Shown here: in pieces, positions 8,958 to 18,658 of the stretch
How the letters are laid out: each line of letters starts with the position of its first letter
How positions within the stretch are numbered: the first letter of the stretch is position 1
NCBI GenBank assembly: GCA_025201365.1
Contig: JAIXMF010000230.1
Coordinates: 1 to 22,051, forward strand
Source: Syncephalis plumigaleata
Lineage: Eukaryota; Zoopagomycota; Zoopagomycetes; Zoopagales; Piptocephalidaceae
Direction of reading: 5' to 3'
DNA: 22,051 nt
Position numbers and translations under genes: made by a program
Notes under the pieces: generated by a model
Told to the model about the DNA's origin: nothing
Seen by the model: the letters and a program-made list of their open reading frames with translations, nothing else
Databases searched by the model: none

Positions 8958-9011
8958 ACTACCACTCGCAGTCGTAGTAATTCTTTAATTCTACTTTGCT
9001 TAATCCTATAA

Positions 9012-9017
9012 AATAAA
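9012..9017 (+). terminator. AATAAA polyadenylation signal for the UBAP1-like gene
   Basis: A canonical hexamer 54 nt after the stop codon that ends at 8957, in an AT-rich 3' flank. Confidence 0.5.
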
Positions 9018-9388
9018 CTACAGCTGTATTGCTTATTATCACACTAGTTCGAATCTATTTCTATGAAGCCATATGGCAAATGGCTTATTTATTCAATCTA
9101 TGTTGGAATAACATCTAATCCTGGAAATTAGACATAATTCAAATTGCCATTTATGGTATATTGACATGTTCTTCAGCTCCACCTTGCCCTACAAGGATGG
9201 TTTTGAGTGGCTTTCAGTGTCCATTATAAAGTGTTTGCTTTCCTTTCCTTGTTAGTGTCTCCTTTTCTCCCTTTTCTATCCAAAGTACTTTTCCTGCACT
9301 TTTTACAAGAAATACGCTAGTCGTATTCTCTTGATATTGATTCTTTCTATTATTATTATTAAATACTCTTCTTTATTGCATTATCTAC

Positions 9389-9412
9389 CTCTCTCTCTCT
9401 CTCTCTCTCTCT
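9389..9412. repeat. (CT)12 microsatellite
   Basis: Twelve perfect CT dinucleotides, 95 nt before the next start codon. CT-rich leaders are common in fungal promoters; any role here is inference. Confidence 0.85.
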
Positions 9413-9506
9413 ATCCACTTGCATGTCTAACCGACCAATCAATCCATCAATCCATCACATAGTAAAATAACTAAAAAATATCATTATAATATTTAATGGG
9501 TCTATC

Positions 9507-10717
9507 ATGTCGACTCGCACTTCGAACACATTTGATATCACGTCCGAGTCCACCTCTAATTCACGGTCATTTGCAACTATAGCAAGTGCCAATACGAAGC
9601 CCTCCGTCACTTCTATCGTCACCGTTATTGGCGAGGGACACGCGTGTGATCCTACGACACGCTGCGCAATTGGACTCGCGTGCTACTTGCGCAATGCCAC
9701 GTCTACTGCGACACCCTTTAGTATTGTGAATGAGCCTGACGCCACTTGTCGACCAGCGTCTACCCCGGGATTTATTCTAGCATCTCCTCTAGCGAGTAAT
9801 GCACCCCTCACCGAACGACCCGTGCCATTACGCTGGCCAACCTTTGTGAATGGACCGCTGGCCGGTCTCGGCTCCTCCTGCCAATTAATGACTGTACCGC
9901 GTAATAATACGCTAAAAGCATGGTTAAGTGCGCGTAACGAAATCGATCTATCCATCATTGGAAACTGCGTTGAAAACGCTTATTGTCAGAGTGACTCCGT
10001 ATCAAACCAAAATGTAACACTGTCAGGCAAATGTGAACAATTAATCGAGGATCGTCGTAGATGTACGGGACATAATCAGGTGAGTAGCAATGTATATATA
10101 AATAGATTATGCGTGTCTATCCATCCATGTCACTCTAGTCGGATCATTTATTAATCGTGCATTATCATTAGTGTGCCAGTGGCTATTGTCAATATAGCCT
10201 TGATGCCGGGCATAGTGTTTGCATGTCAAATGAGGGTTTTCTCGATGAACCAACTCATCGTGTGTTTCATGTCACCCTTTGGTTTCTACTGGCCTCGGCT
10301 CTATTGCTACTTGTCGCTATCGTATTAAGCTGCCATCGAAGACGAGTTAAACCCGCACCAACACCGTCATGCGCTTGGAACGACAGTCCCACGAGTATTG
10401 GCGTGTCGTTGACATTGCCACCACCAGTACTCTCTTCTTTACGATCCAAGCAGTCTGCAACGAGTAGTGAACACAATAGAATGTCGGGTTGCACGATCGG
10501 GCATGATACAATAGTATCATCGAATACCAGGTCCGATAACATCATTGAAGACGATAGCCGACTTGATGTATGGAGGAGGCGATTATTCTATCGATTCTCC
10601 ATTTGTCGGACGCATGGTGTACCACGCTGGTTCATCGCAATAATAGGCAGCTTATCATTAGCACTATTAATTGCAGGTGTCGTCTATATGATAATTCCTT
10701 GGCCTTATGTTGCCTGA
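9507..10717 (+). CDS. Cysteine-rich membrane protein with two C-terminal-half helices
   Basis: Two exons, 9507-10079 and 10172-10717, with a 92-nt phase 0 intron (GTGAGT...TTAG). The product is 372 residues. Splicing brings CxxGYC and HSVC into frame, completing a run of 12 Cys between residues 47 and 208 with spacings such as CDPTTRC, CVENAYC and CASGYC. This suggests a disulfide-bonded extracellular module, like small Cys-knot or Dickkopf-type repeats. Asn-X-Ser/Thr sites are frequent. A strong membrane helix lies at ~222-245, followed by basic CHRRR and a ~95-residue polar loop, and a second helix lies near residues 345-368. There is no N-terminal signal peptide: residues 1-40 are Ser/Thr-rich and polar. 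The first helix could act as a reverse anchor, or an upstream exon was missed. The family is not recognised. Confidence 0.75.
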
Positions 10718-10893
10718 TAGTACTGCTTTAATGACGATGATCATGCCGATACTAGCCTATTCCTATCGCGAATAGGACGTTATGGTTCATCATCTGCTAT
10801 ATCAATTAGGATTTGGCATATTATACCGTAGAGTATAGTACGCTATTTGATCTGGAATTGATATCGAGTATATATTTAGGCAGACTGAACTAC

Positions 10894-10912
10894 TTACATT
10901 GTAACAATGTAA
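10894..10912. repeat. Perfect 8-bp stem palindrome in the convergent spacer
   Basis: TTACATTG, spacer TAA, CAATGTAA: an 8-bp inverted repeat with a 3-nt loop. It could form a hairpin in either transcript's 3' region. Confidence 0.7.
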
Positions 10913-11160
10913 CATAAAAATTACCTTGTTATTACACGACATGCTTGATTGATGAGTAGGTTGTGTGGTAGCACTTTGCATTATGTACCAGTACATGGAG
11001 TAATCTATGTACTCTTTTTTAACTTTTTCTTCTTGCGTATTCATAGAAATTTATGCCATATGTTTGTTTGCAACGATATTATTATGTACTTTGCTACGTG
11101 AAATAAATAAATATACCTATATTATTACTGAAATATAATCTATGTAGTATTTTTATTTTT

Positions 11161-11184
11161 ATTTATATATTTATATATTTATAT
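11161..11184. repeat. ATTTATAT tandem repeat (3 units)
   Basis: Three consecutive 8-bp ATTTATAT units just beyond the stop of the minus-strand F-box gene. On that strand they read as ATATAAAT, an AT-rich polyadenylation-type region. Confidence 0.7.
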
Positions 11185-11207
11185 ATATGACAACAAAAGT
11201 GAATAGT

Positions 11208-13592
11208 TTAATGATCGGTGAATTCCAACCATTCAAGATCGATATCGGTAGTGGTAAGGTCGCCAGAAGTAGTCGATTCATTTGTCGTGGTACGTACATC
11301 ACTAATACGTAGTGCATAGTTGCAGCAGACCTCCCAGTTTTGTTTTCGATTCCTCGATGTATCCGTAGATTCCTCGTCATCATGCGTGGATGAAATCATA
11401 GAGTCAATGGAATGAACAGACATGCCACGTTCTAGATCCAATACTTGCGATGCACCTTTCTCGAATGATGGCTGCTTACTACTATTGATCGGTGGACGTC
11501 GTTTACTTCGATTACTTCGTCGAGATGAATTACGGCCTGATGCTGCTGATGCTGCTGATGCTGATGAAGCAGCCGATAGATTCATTAGATAGGTGCGTCC
11601 AATCAATTGGCCTGCAGGTCGATGGCCATCAAACAATAATGAATGTATAAATATGCCAGTGTCCATGCTTAATAGCTGTATACGATTCATACGATCATGT
11701 ACACAAATGTAGCCTACACTAAGCATAGGAGTGACGGTTAGGATGCCTCGTATCCTGATTCGCCATAAGACACTATCTTCATCATCATTCTCTATCGTAC
11801 TACTACCATTGGATAGATAATTCGAAGAGATACTCGCATTCCACTTATTCTTTGTGAGTTGATGGATATTATGCATTAGCAGCATATCCTCTACGTCAAT
11901 GTCACGACTAGTGTATAGTACAACACGAGAGTCATCCACTCGACAAGCGTGTATCCATCGGGATGGACGACCATCTTGTAGAATATAACCTGATGCTACA
12001 CATCTCGGTGCTTCCGTGTAGAGACCTAGTTCCCAGACCCTCCATCGTATGATCTGTTGACGTAGCATCCATGCTGGTGTAGCATCCGATGGATTGGACG
12101 AATTGAAATGCCCATTTGTACTATTGCCCTCGACAATGTCCATTATATCTGTATTTGTCACCGAGTACGTGTCTTCAACATGACATGTATACACGACGAC
12201 ACAATGATGGGATAACGTCTGTAGATGCGCTTGTCCTTCACGACCGACACACCAACCGGTACTCCAAAGTCGTGTCGGCAGATGATAAGCATAGATTCGA
12301 CGCTGCTGCGATGTCATGGTCGATGGCGATAAAGTAGATTCCGTGTCGCCATCTTCGTATGTGCTATTCGCGCGTGTATTGCATGGTCGTATGTAGACTA
12401 GACACCAATTGCCATGAACGCTAATGCCAAATCGATCTCCTAGTTGACCGGGAACATCCACGAGAAATGGTATGTTTGGCTCATCGTCAACGGCACCAGA
12501 GAATCGTGGCGGTTTAAGCAGCCACACTTGTAGTTGACGCGCTAAAAATGATTCCGCCGCTAACAAGTAGGATTCGGTAATTTTACACCAAGCACGCGTT
12601 GGATTCAATCCACACCAGTCTAGCAGGGTAATATGCATGGATGGATAGGATGGTGTGTTAGGCGAATTATCATAAATGGATGAATCCGCAGCGACTCTAC
12701 TAGGAAGATGTCGCAATAGAGCAAATTGTCGATAATGTGGGTGTCGAATAATAGTTCCCCATAAGCCAACAGGTCGCATGATCCAGCCATGCGATTCTGT
12801 AGGACTACTACTCGTAGTATCCGCGGGTAGATTACTAGGCAGATCGGTCCTAGTTTTAGATGGTGTTGCCATTATAGTTGGCATGGATATTGTGCCGTGT
12901 TTACGTTTGAAAAGACCATTACGCAGGTTGAATTCGACCAGTAGACGAGCAATATAGGCACGATGCCAGTTTAATAGTAGTTTCGGATTAGAAGACGTGG
13001 ACGCTGCCGTCATGTAACTATAGAGATTGTCTAGTTCAGCGTTGGGAGATGTAGGGCTCATAGCAGCATCTTGTTGATGCCAATCCCGAATCTGTTCGCA
13101 TCGCCACCACCAACGAAGCCAGGCTAACTCCCGTTCATCGACACTCCGTGCCTTGTAGGTATGATCGGCTACTCGGTAGACACGCATGCCCAGCGAAAAT
13201 GCACGCTGATAACGATAGGCCCATAGTATTCGTTGGCTTGTGATATGTCGATAAAGTAGCTGGCAAGTACTGGCGAGTAAGAGTAAGCCATGATCATCAA
13301 GGAATTGAATCAGTTCCACCAGTAAGATATCAATATGACATAATAAACGTGATTTATCCAATGACTCTATATTCTTAACAGGCATAACATTTGATGCTCG
13401 CCTCCTATTGCTACTGCTATTACTAGTAGTAGTAGTAGTACTAACTATTCCGGTAGATAGACCATTTCTTTTATCTATCGAGTAATGCCTAATGGTACTC
13501 TCGATAATAGTCTTGTTGGTATGAACATTTTCCTCAACAGTCTTCAGTTGTACCAGCGTTTCAGCGTCACTGTCATCTGCCGTGTCCACCAT
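11208..13592 (-). CDS. F-box protein with a C-terminal beta-propeller-like region
   Basis: An uninterrupted frame of 794 residues. The first ~80 residues are polar and Thr/Ser-rich. An F-box follows at about 86-130: the segment beginning HIDILLVELIQFL, then LLLLASTCQLLYRHI and a Trp-Ala-Tyr-Arg helix. Next comes a Trp-rich helical stretch (AWLRWWWRCEQIRDW). From about residue 370 the chain shows beta-strand repeats suggestive of propeller blades, such as FGISVHGNWCLVYIR, RRIYAYHLPTRLW and IRWRVWELG. A basic Ser/Ala-rich low-complexity insert lies near 675-710 (SNRSKRRPP). The family role is Skp1 binding and substrate choice for an SCF ubiquitin ligase. The plan matches the protein at 2233-4260, so both may belong to one lineage-specific family, but clear pairwise identity is limited to general features. 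Confidence 0.78.
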   Translation of the reverse strand: MVDTADDSDAETLVQLKTVEENVHTNKTIIESTIRHYSIDKRNGLSTGIVSTTTTTSNSSSNRRRASNVMPVKNIESLDKSRLLCHIDILLVELIQFLDDHGLLLLASTCQLLYRHITSQRILWAYRYQRAFSLGMRVYRVADHTYKARSVDERELAWLRWWWRCEQIRDWHQQDAAMSPTSPNAELDNLYSYMTAASTSSNPKLLLNWHRAYIARLLVEFNLRNGLFKRKHGTISMPTIMATPSKTRTDLPSNLPADTTSSSPTESHGWIMRPVGLWGTIIRHPHYRQFALLRHLPSRVAADSSIYDNSPNTPSYPSMHITLLDWCGLNPTRAWCKITESYLLAAESFLARQLQVWLLKPPRFSGAVDDEPNIPFLVDVPGQLGDRFGISVHGNWCLVYIRPCNTRANSTYEDGDTESTLSPSTMTSQQRRIYAYHLPTRLWSTGWCVGREGQAHLQTLSHHCVVVYTCHVEDTYSVTNTDIMDIVEGNSTNGHFNSSNPSDATPAWMLRQQIIRWRVWELGLYTEAPRCVASGYILQDGRPSRWIHACRVDDSRVVLYTSRDIDVEDMLLMHNIHQLTKNKWNASISSNYLSNGSSTIENDDEDSVLWRIRIRGILTVTPMLSVGYICVHDRMNRIQLLSMDTGIFIHSLLFDGHRPAGQLIGRTYLMNLSAASSASAASAASGRNSSRRSNRSKRRPPINSSKQPSFEKGASQVLDLERGMSVHSIDSMISSTHDDEESTDTSRNRKQNWEVCCNYALRISDVRTTTNESTTSGDLTTTDIDLEWLEFTDH

Positions 13593-14102
13593 GCGGGTTT
13601 ACAAAACGTATAGGTGTGTCAATTCCAAAATACAAGCCCGCTAATTGCGTATAACAACATATACATAAGCGTGTATATATAAATAAATAAGAATGAAGTA
13701 TAAGCAACGAAGATGAATCACAGTAAAATGATAAAAAAGGAACGCTTACAAATACCACCACGTCTCTTTCCTTGCTCTTCTATTGATGACACACACACAG
13801 ACACATAGACACAAGTACCATCATATCTGCATTATTCCTTACCGAATTAGTAATGTTCACTTTGGTTAATCTTGTATGTTCCTTTCTATTGCTCGTTTAT
13901 TATTTCATTTATACTGAGTACTATGAATAAATCACTTGTTTACATTAATAATGATATAGTATATATGTACCTATATCACGATTAGTGTCATAGATGGAGC
14001 AAAGTCATGAGTCCGCTCATTCTATCGAAAATCACGATTGTTGTATGACGTAGTTCCGCTTTTATACAGCAATGTCCGACTTTTATTTCTTGGCATTCTA
14101 AA

Positions 14103-14144
14103 CTGCTACTGCTACTGTTGCTGCTGCTGCTGTTGCTACTGTTG
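14103..14144. repeat. CTG/CTA/TTG triplet microsatellite
   Basis: An imperfect triplet run of CTG with CTA and TTG variants, in a non-coding region. Confidence 0.75.
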
Positions 14145-14554
14145 AATCATCAAGTAGGTATTCCAATACAGTCATCTCTTAGATTACTATGATTTGCTCA
14201 TATAGTATATCGTTTAAGGAAAGCATAACTTATTTGTTGGTCTACTCCTCGTGTATCTCTTCATTGGGGTAATGGTTAATTGCATTTCTTTACCGATCAA
14301 CACAAAAGGACTGATTAATGGTGAACAATTACCACGAGACATTGTCGGCTGACTTTCTCCACCTTGCTCTCTCGTTCTTCCTTTGCCGCGTGTTCACCTC
14401 GTTGTTGTATATTTGTCTCGCTTCTATCGTTGCTCCACTCTTTCTCACTCTTTCTTTCTCGCTCTCTTCTACTTTGGTGTGTGTGTCTTTCTATTTCCAT
14501 TCTACTCGTTGATACGTTAATTTAGGTGAGCGTTTGTACACCTATAGTCATTTC

Positions 14555-14619
14555 TATTAGTATTATTATTATTATTAGCAACAGTAATAGTAATAGTAGT
14601 AGTAGTAGTAGTAGTAGTA
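14555..14619. repeat. Compound ATT and AGT triplet microsatellite
   Basis: About six ATT units followed by AGTAAT and a run of eight or more AGT units, upstream of the TM198-like gene at 14912. No coding role is evident. Confidence 0.8.
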
Positions 14620-14911
14620 CGCTCAACATTACTTGGCAGTAGTTTCATTAGTTTAGCGACTCACACTTGGCCTATATATACATACATATATATACCGCCT
14701 TTCATCACTAATAACTCCGCTTGGTTCATTCCTCTTTTCGACAAAACGGCATTTGTAAACACAACCACATCATTCATATTTGTGTTTAGTTCTCGTCTGA
14801 TAACAACATATATTCATATATTTATATACTCATATATTATTGCATCATACTAGTATAGCGCATTTTGAATCATATCACCTTCTTTAACGTCCATTTATTT
14901 GCTCTTTCATT

Positions 14912-16071
14912 ATGCTACAATTACTATTTCATCGAGGTTTCAATGGATTTCTCGGTATTCGTAAGGATGCTCGATCATATCTACGCCATGTAGTGCTTTC
15001 GCTCTTCAGCTTCCTGTTGCTATCGATGCACTGGGGAGTAGCGATGGCCGCGGATCCAACGCCTACTAAGCCCATTGTTCCTGACGTGCCTACATCCTTT
15101 CCTACTGCGCCGCCAACCCCGCAAGAAGGTAAGTAGCACGTATATAGATGCATACGTATTCTATCGTGTTGTGTGAATAGCATCAAAGAATCCTACATGA
15201 TATCAGAGAACCGTAGATCGTAGATGCTATTATCCTTTACTAATAATTGAATTGCTACTCTTCTCTTTCTTCTTCTTCTTCTTCTTCTTCTTCTAGTGCA
15301 ACAAGCCCTCACACCCCAATCAATTGTAGGAGCTATCGTGGCATTAGTGGTTGGATTCGTACTATGCTTCTTCGGTTATCGATTCTTCCGTCCCACGCTG
15401 TTCCTGGCCGGTTTTGTTATTGCAGGTAAGCAATCTGTAATGTATTAATTTACACCTTGCTAACTTGCTAACTTGCTAATTGATCGAATGTAATAGCATT
15501 TGTAACATACGTTGTCTGCCTAAATGTGGCACCACTCAAGGGTGATCAATACGATAGTATTAAACGTACCGTCTACATTGTCTTGGTGATCGGCGTAGGA
15601 TTCATTGTCGGTGTCCTGGCCGTGTGTTTCTGGCGATTTGGTCTTTTACTTGTTGGTGCCATGGGCGGTCTCGTTGGCGGTCTATTCATTCTCGCCTTTA
15701 TGCCTAACGGTCTCATTAAGGAACCCGTATGGAAGGCTGTACTCATTGTTATACTTGTGATACTCGGTGCCATACTAATATTTAAATTCGAGCGACCCGT
15801 AGTTATTGTGGCCACGTCAGCCGGTGGTGGTTTCGCCCTCGCCTTGGGTATCGACTTTTTCGTACAATCGCAATTTGCCAGCACGATTGCCACCGTGTTG
15901 GGCGGTGCCTCATCCGCTGTGCTATCCTTCGACGCTAAAACGTATATTATGCTGGCGTTAGTCGCTATATTCGCCATACTTGGTATGATTGTACAGTTCC
16001 GATTCTTTAAGGGTGTCTTTGGTAATGGTAAACCTGCCACCGACACCTCTGGTCGTCAAGACAACGCATAA
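14912..16071 (+). CDS. TM7S3/TM198-like (DUF4203) seven-helix membrane protein, first tandem copy
   Basis: Three exons: 14912-15128, 15297-15425 and 15497-16071, with both introns phase 1 (168 and 71 nt, GT..AG). The product is 306 residues. An N-terminal hydrophobic segment (VVLSLFSFLLL) ending WGVAMA looks like a signal peptide with a long n-region, followed by a Pro/Thr-rich linker. Seven hydrophobic helices follow at about 81-100, 104-126, 140-160, 164-184, 193-211, 216-236 and 265-285, the layout of the TM7S3/TM198-like domain. Motifs shared with the second copy include TPQSI, CFFGY, WRxGL, PNGLI, RPxxIVATS and DAKTY. The tail is short and polar. Family function is poorly defined; human TMEM198 has been linked to Wnt signalling, which need not apply in fungi. 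A TTC repeat forms the acceptor tract of intron 1, and intron 2 carries a triplicated CTTGCTAA. Confidence 0.87.
15267..15294 (+). repeat. TTC repeat forming a splice-acceptor tract
   Basis: About nine TTC/CTT triplets end directly at the TAG acceptor of intron 1 in the first TM198-like gene, so a microsatellite serves as the polypyrimidine tract. Confidence 0.8.
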
Positions 16072-17553
16072 ACAGCATGCTGCTCATTATAGTTCAACTC
16101 GCTGATGAAATGATGAACGAGTGGAGTAGCACATAAAGTAGTTGATGTATATCCGAGAGAGAAAATATGGATACATAATGCTTCATTAGCACGATTATTC
16201 CTCGGATCATTTGTTGATTTATTTCTTTATTAGTATTATTTCATTTTAATTATAATCTATTTACCTATCTATCTATCTACACAATGTATGACGTCTGATT
16301 CGCATAGGAATAGCATCTTCACTTTCTCTCATACTTGTGCGACTATCTTATCCCTTCTACTTTTACCTCTCCTTTGCCAATCAGTCTAATGTGGCCATTA
16401 ACGTTTTACAATTTTATTAAAATATCAATTGTTTTTTATTATAATAACATCTCCATCATCGATAGGAAACAGTGGAGTACGGTATTTTATGCATTCTCTG
16501 TGTGTTTTTTTAGTAGCAACACTGGATCTTTCCATGTTTCTATTAAACAAACAATTGGTCATGAAACGAGGGTGCTGATCACAAGTAGACCAGCTGATCA
16601 TCATTCAGGCATTAGGACTGCTACTTCTAGAGATGTGGCGACAATGACAATGACAATGACAATGTCCTATTTTTACGCCTTTTTCTTTCCTTTTAGTCTT
16701 AATATCGATGACGACACGAATGTGTTACGGTGTAACTCAAGTCGCTGTTTAAATAATAACACGGTATTTGGATCAATACGTAATACTATAATGATAGCTA
16801 GATATACTTGCATCGTATTTGAAATAAAGAACTAGCTAGTGACAGCCTAGTCATAATGTACTTGTTATCATCCATTATAAAGTACTAAAATACAGAACAG
16901 GTAAATGGTTATACGTAGTTACATCTACGTGTGTGTGTGTATGTGCATGTGAGCGATGACTAGTGGTCACCAGACCCATCCCAATCCGATATACTACCCT
17001 AAAAATGCCCGTTTATTATCAATTGGCGTGTGATACGAATGGTATACGTGTTAGCATGTGGATTTACAAATGAACAGTGACAAGATGTGTGCATGTGTGT
17101 GCATGTATGTGCGTGTATACTCGCCTACACATGCTCGTCATTTAAAGGCCGATGAACAAGTCGACTCGCCCGATACTTTGTCGTCTTCCTCGGCCAACAT
17201 CCTGCACACATCTGTATTCTCCTATTCATCAAGTTGTCTAGTAGTTTGTTTACCCGCTTTCTTTCCCATTCTATTGTTTGTTCATCCTCGCACTTGTTGA
17301 TAATCATTTCAGAAGAGAAAATAACACTTTATTTTATTTGTGGTTTATCGTGCAAATACGCACACACACACATTCCTATTCAATCCTCTTGTTCATATCG
17401 TATTTGTGATTGTGTGTGTTGTATACGTCAACTCCATCAAGAATACGTACTCTTCTTTATTTTCCTATTCCTAGTCTTCTATTTATTATTGGTATCTCTC
17501 TCGTTAGTTACAAAAAATAGCACAACAACAATAGCGACGATTATTCTTATCGT
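16072..17553. other. 1.5-kb spacer between the tandem TM198-like genes
   Basis: It holds the 3' end of the first copy and the promoter of the second. It includes an ACAATG hexamer repeat (16640-16664) and TG-rich tracts (about 16928-16950 and 17083-17120). Open frames at 16335-16835 and 17234-17635 begin at TTG rather than ATG, are AT-driven and show no motifs. No gene is called. Confidence 0.5.
16640..16664. repeat. ACAATG hexanucleotide repeat (about 4 units)
   Basis: Four consecutive ACAATG units in the spacer between the tandem membrane protein genes. Confidence 0.75.
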
Positions 17554-18658
17554 ATGGCACTCTACAGTCAATCATGTATGCCGCGGAGCGGTAGATATCC
17601 CCACGACAAGCAACCATTATTGGATGACTCGATGAGCGATGAAGTAGCTGCCAATCATAAAACAACGACAAAAACGATGATGATGATGATGATGCGTTCC
17701 CGATATCTAACAATAATGATGCATCTGATCATGTTACTATTGGCCATAAGTGTCATTGATGGTGTGTCTGCACTTGAAGTACCGCATATACCACAGAGTA
17801 AGTTAGACAACTACTTGCAAAGACTAATACATACATTCAATCGCTTATACTTTTTATCTTTGTCCTTGTCATTATCTAGTTCCTAAATCCGCGACACCAC
17901 AATCAATTATTGCCGCGGTCATTTGTATCGGTATCGGTATCTTTCTATGCTTCTTCGGCTACAAGTATTATCGTGTGGCAACCTTTTTCGGTGGCTTTGG
18001 TCTTTTCGGTTAGTTTTTACCGTATGGAAAACGAGAACAATATCGATGCTAATGTAAAACTCTATATATATAATATTATACTCTAGCATTCCTAACCTAT
18101 ATCGGTTGCATCAACATCTCACCGATGACCGGTACCGATAGTGATGACTTACGTAGTACCATCTATATCATCGTTATTTCAGCCATTGGATTTATTGGTG
18201 GCCTGCTTGCCGTCGTATTCTGGCGTGTTGGTCTCACGCTAATCGGTGCACTATCCGGATTGGTGATCACCCTATTTATACTGGCTCTCGCTCCTAATGG
18301 TCTTATCCAGAATAACATCGGACGAGCATTACTCATTGTGAGCATGGTGCTTGTCTGTTCGTTCCTCGTGCATCGTTTTCAACGACCTGCCATCATTGTG
18401 GCCACGTCAACCTCGGGCGCTTTCTCCATTGGTCTCGGTCTCGATCTTGTTATCGGCTCGCAACTGGCGGTGTCGGTGGCTGCATTCCTGGCGGGAGGCG
18501 AGGAGAAACCCGATGCCGTGTACAACGCAGACGCCAAAACCTACGTCGTCCTTGGTATCATTGTTATTGCGGCAGTGGGTGGCATGCTCATTCAGTTCCG
18601 CTTCCACAAGCCGGACTTTACCGATGATGCACCGCCAAAATGTCGTCGTGGTCCTTAA
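17554..18658 (+). CDS. TM7S3/TM198-like (DUF4203) seven-helix membrane protein, second tandem copy
   Basis: Three exons: 17554-17797, 17880-18008 and 18087-18658, with both introns phase 1 (82 and 78 nt). The product is 314 residues from the first ATG. Exon 2 is exactly 129 nt, as in the first copy, and intron phases match, so the two arose by duplication. Hydrophobic helices and motifs correspond one to one: TPQSI, CFFGYKYYR, WRVGL, APNGLI, RPAIIVATS and DAKTY. Residues 42-47 are six Met from an ATG repeat (17677-17694), directly before a typical signal peptide (LIMLLLAISVIDGVSA). Initiation in this cluster would give a 273- to 268-residue protein with an N-terminal signal peptide, so the true start is uncertain. 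Differences from copy one include a Glu/Lys/Asp insertion (GGEEKPDAVYN) before the last helix and a basic CRRGP C-terminus. The family function is unclear. Confidence 0.85.

Larger units (their letters stand above)
8958..9506. other. Spacer between two + strand genes
   Basis: It holds the 3' end of the UBAP1-like gene and the pyrimidine-rich promoter or leader of the next gene. A 7-bp hairpin AAGCCAT/ATGGCTT with a 7-nt loop lies near 9066-9086. No coding frame is seen. Confidence 0.5.
10718..11207. other. Convergent 3' spacer with hairpins
   Basis: The 3' ends of two convergent genes share this 490-bp region. It contains the hairpin CCTATTC/GAATAGG (10756-10776, with a competing 6-bp register), a perfect 19-bp palindrome at 10894-10912, tandem AATAAA motifs on the + strand near 11101-11112, and T-rich sequence at 11142-11165 that gives AATAAA-like signals for the minus-strand gene. 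No gene is seen. Confidence 0.5.
13593..14911. other. 1.3-kb divergent promoter region with triplet repeats
   Basis: It separates the minus-strand F-box gene from the first TM198-like gene, so it holds both promoters. It is rich in simple repeats: CTG/CTA triplets at 14103-14144, ATT then AGT triplets at 14555-14619, and AT-rich TATATA runs at 14675-14695 and 14810-14840. The pyrimidine-rich stretch 14340-14500 gives open frames on both strands, but with low-complexity composition. No gene is supported. Confidence 0.5.

Noticed and set aside
9045-9058. TAGTTCGAATCTA resembling a tRNA B box
   Set aside because: No matching A box, acceptor stem or cloverleaf could be found upstream.
9683-9958. 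91-codon antisense frame in the Cys-rich protein gene
   Set aside because: It lies fully within a coding exon whose Cys pattern and splice continuity support the + strand.
14315-14512. Overlapping open frames on both strands in a pyrimidine-rich stretch
   Set aside because: Low-complexity CT-rich DNA leaves frames open on both strands; the peptides (Arg/Glu/Lys or Ser/Leu/Phe) lack motifs.
15573-16046. 157-codon minus-strand frame opposite exon 3 of the first TM198-like gene
   Set aside because: It is antisense to a clear coding exon with conserved motifs; its Pro/Thr/Ala composition is the expected mirror of a helix-rich membrane protein.
16335-16835. 166-codon + strand open frame between the TM198-like genes
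   Set aside because: It starts at TTG rather than ATG, has AT-driven composition with a simple ACAATG repeat inside, and shows no motif or splice partner.
17234-17635. 133-codon + frame overlapping the start of the second TM198-like gene
   Set aside because: It begins at a non-ATG codon, overlaps a well-supported gene in another frame and is composed of low-complexity hydrophobic runs.
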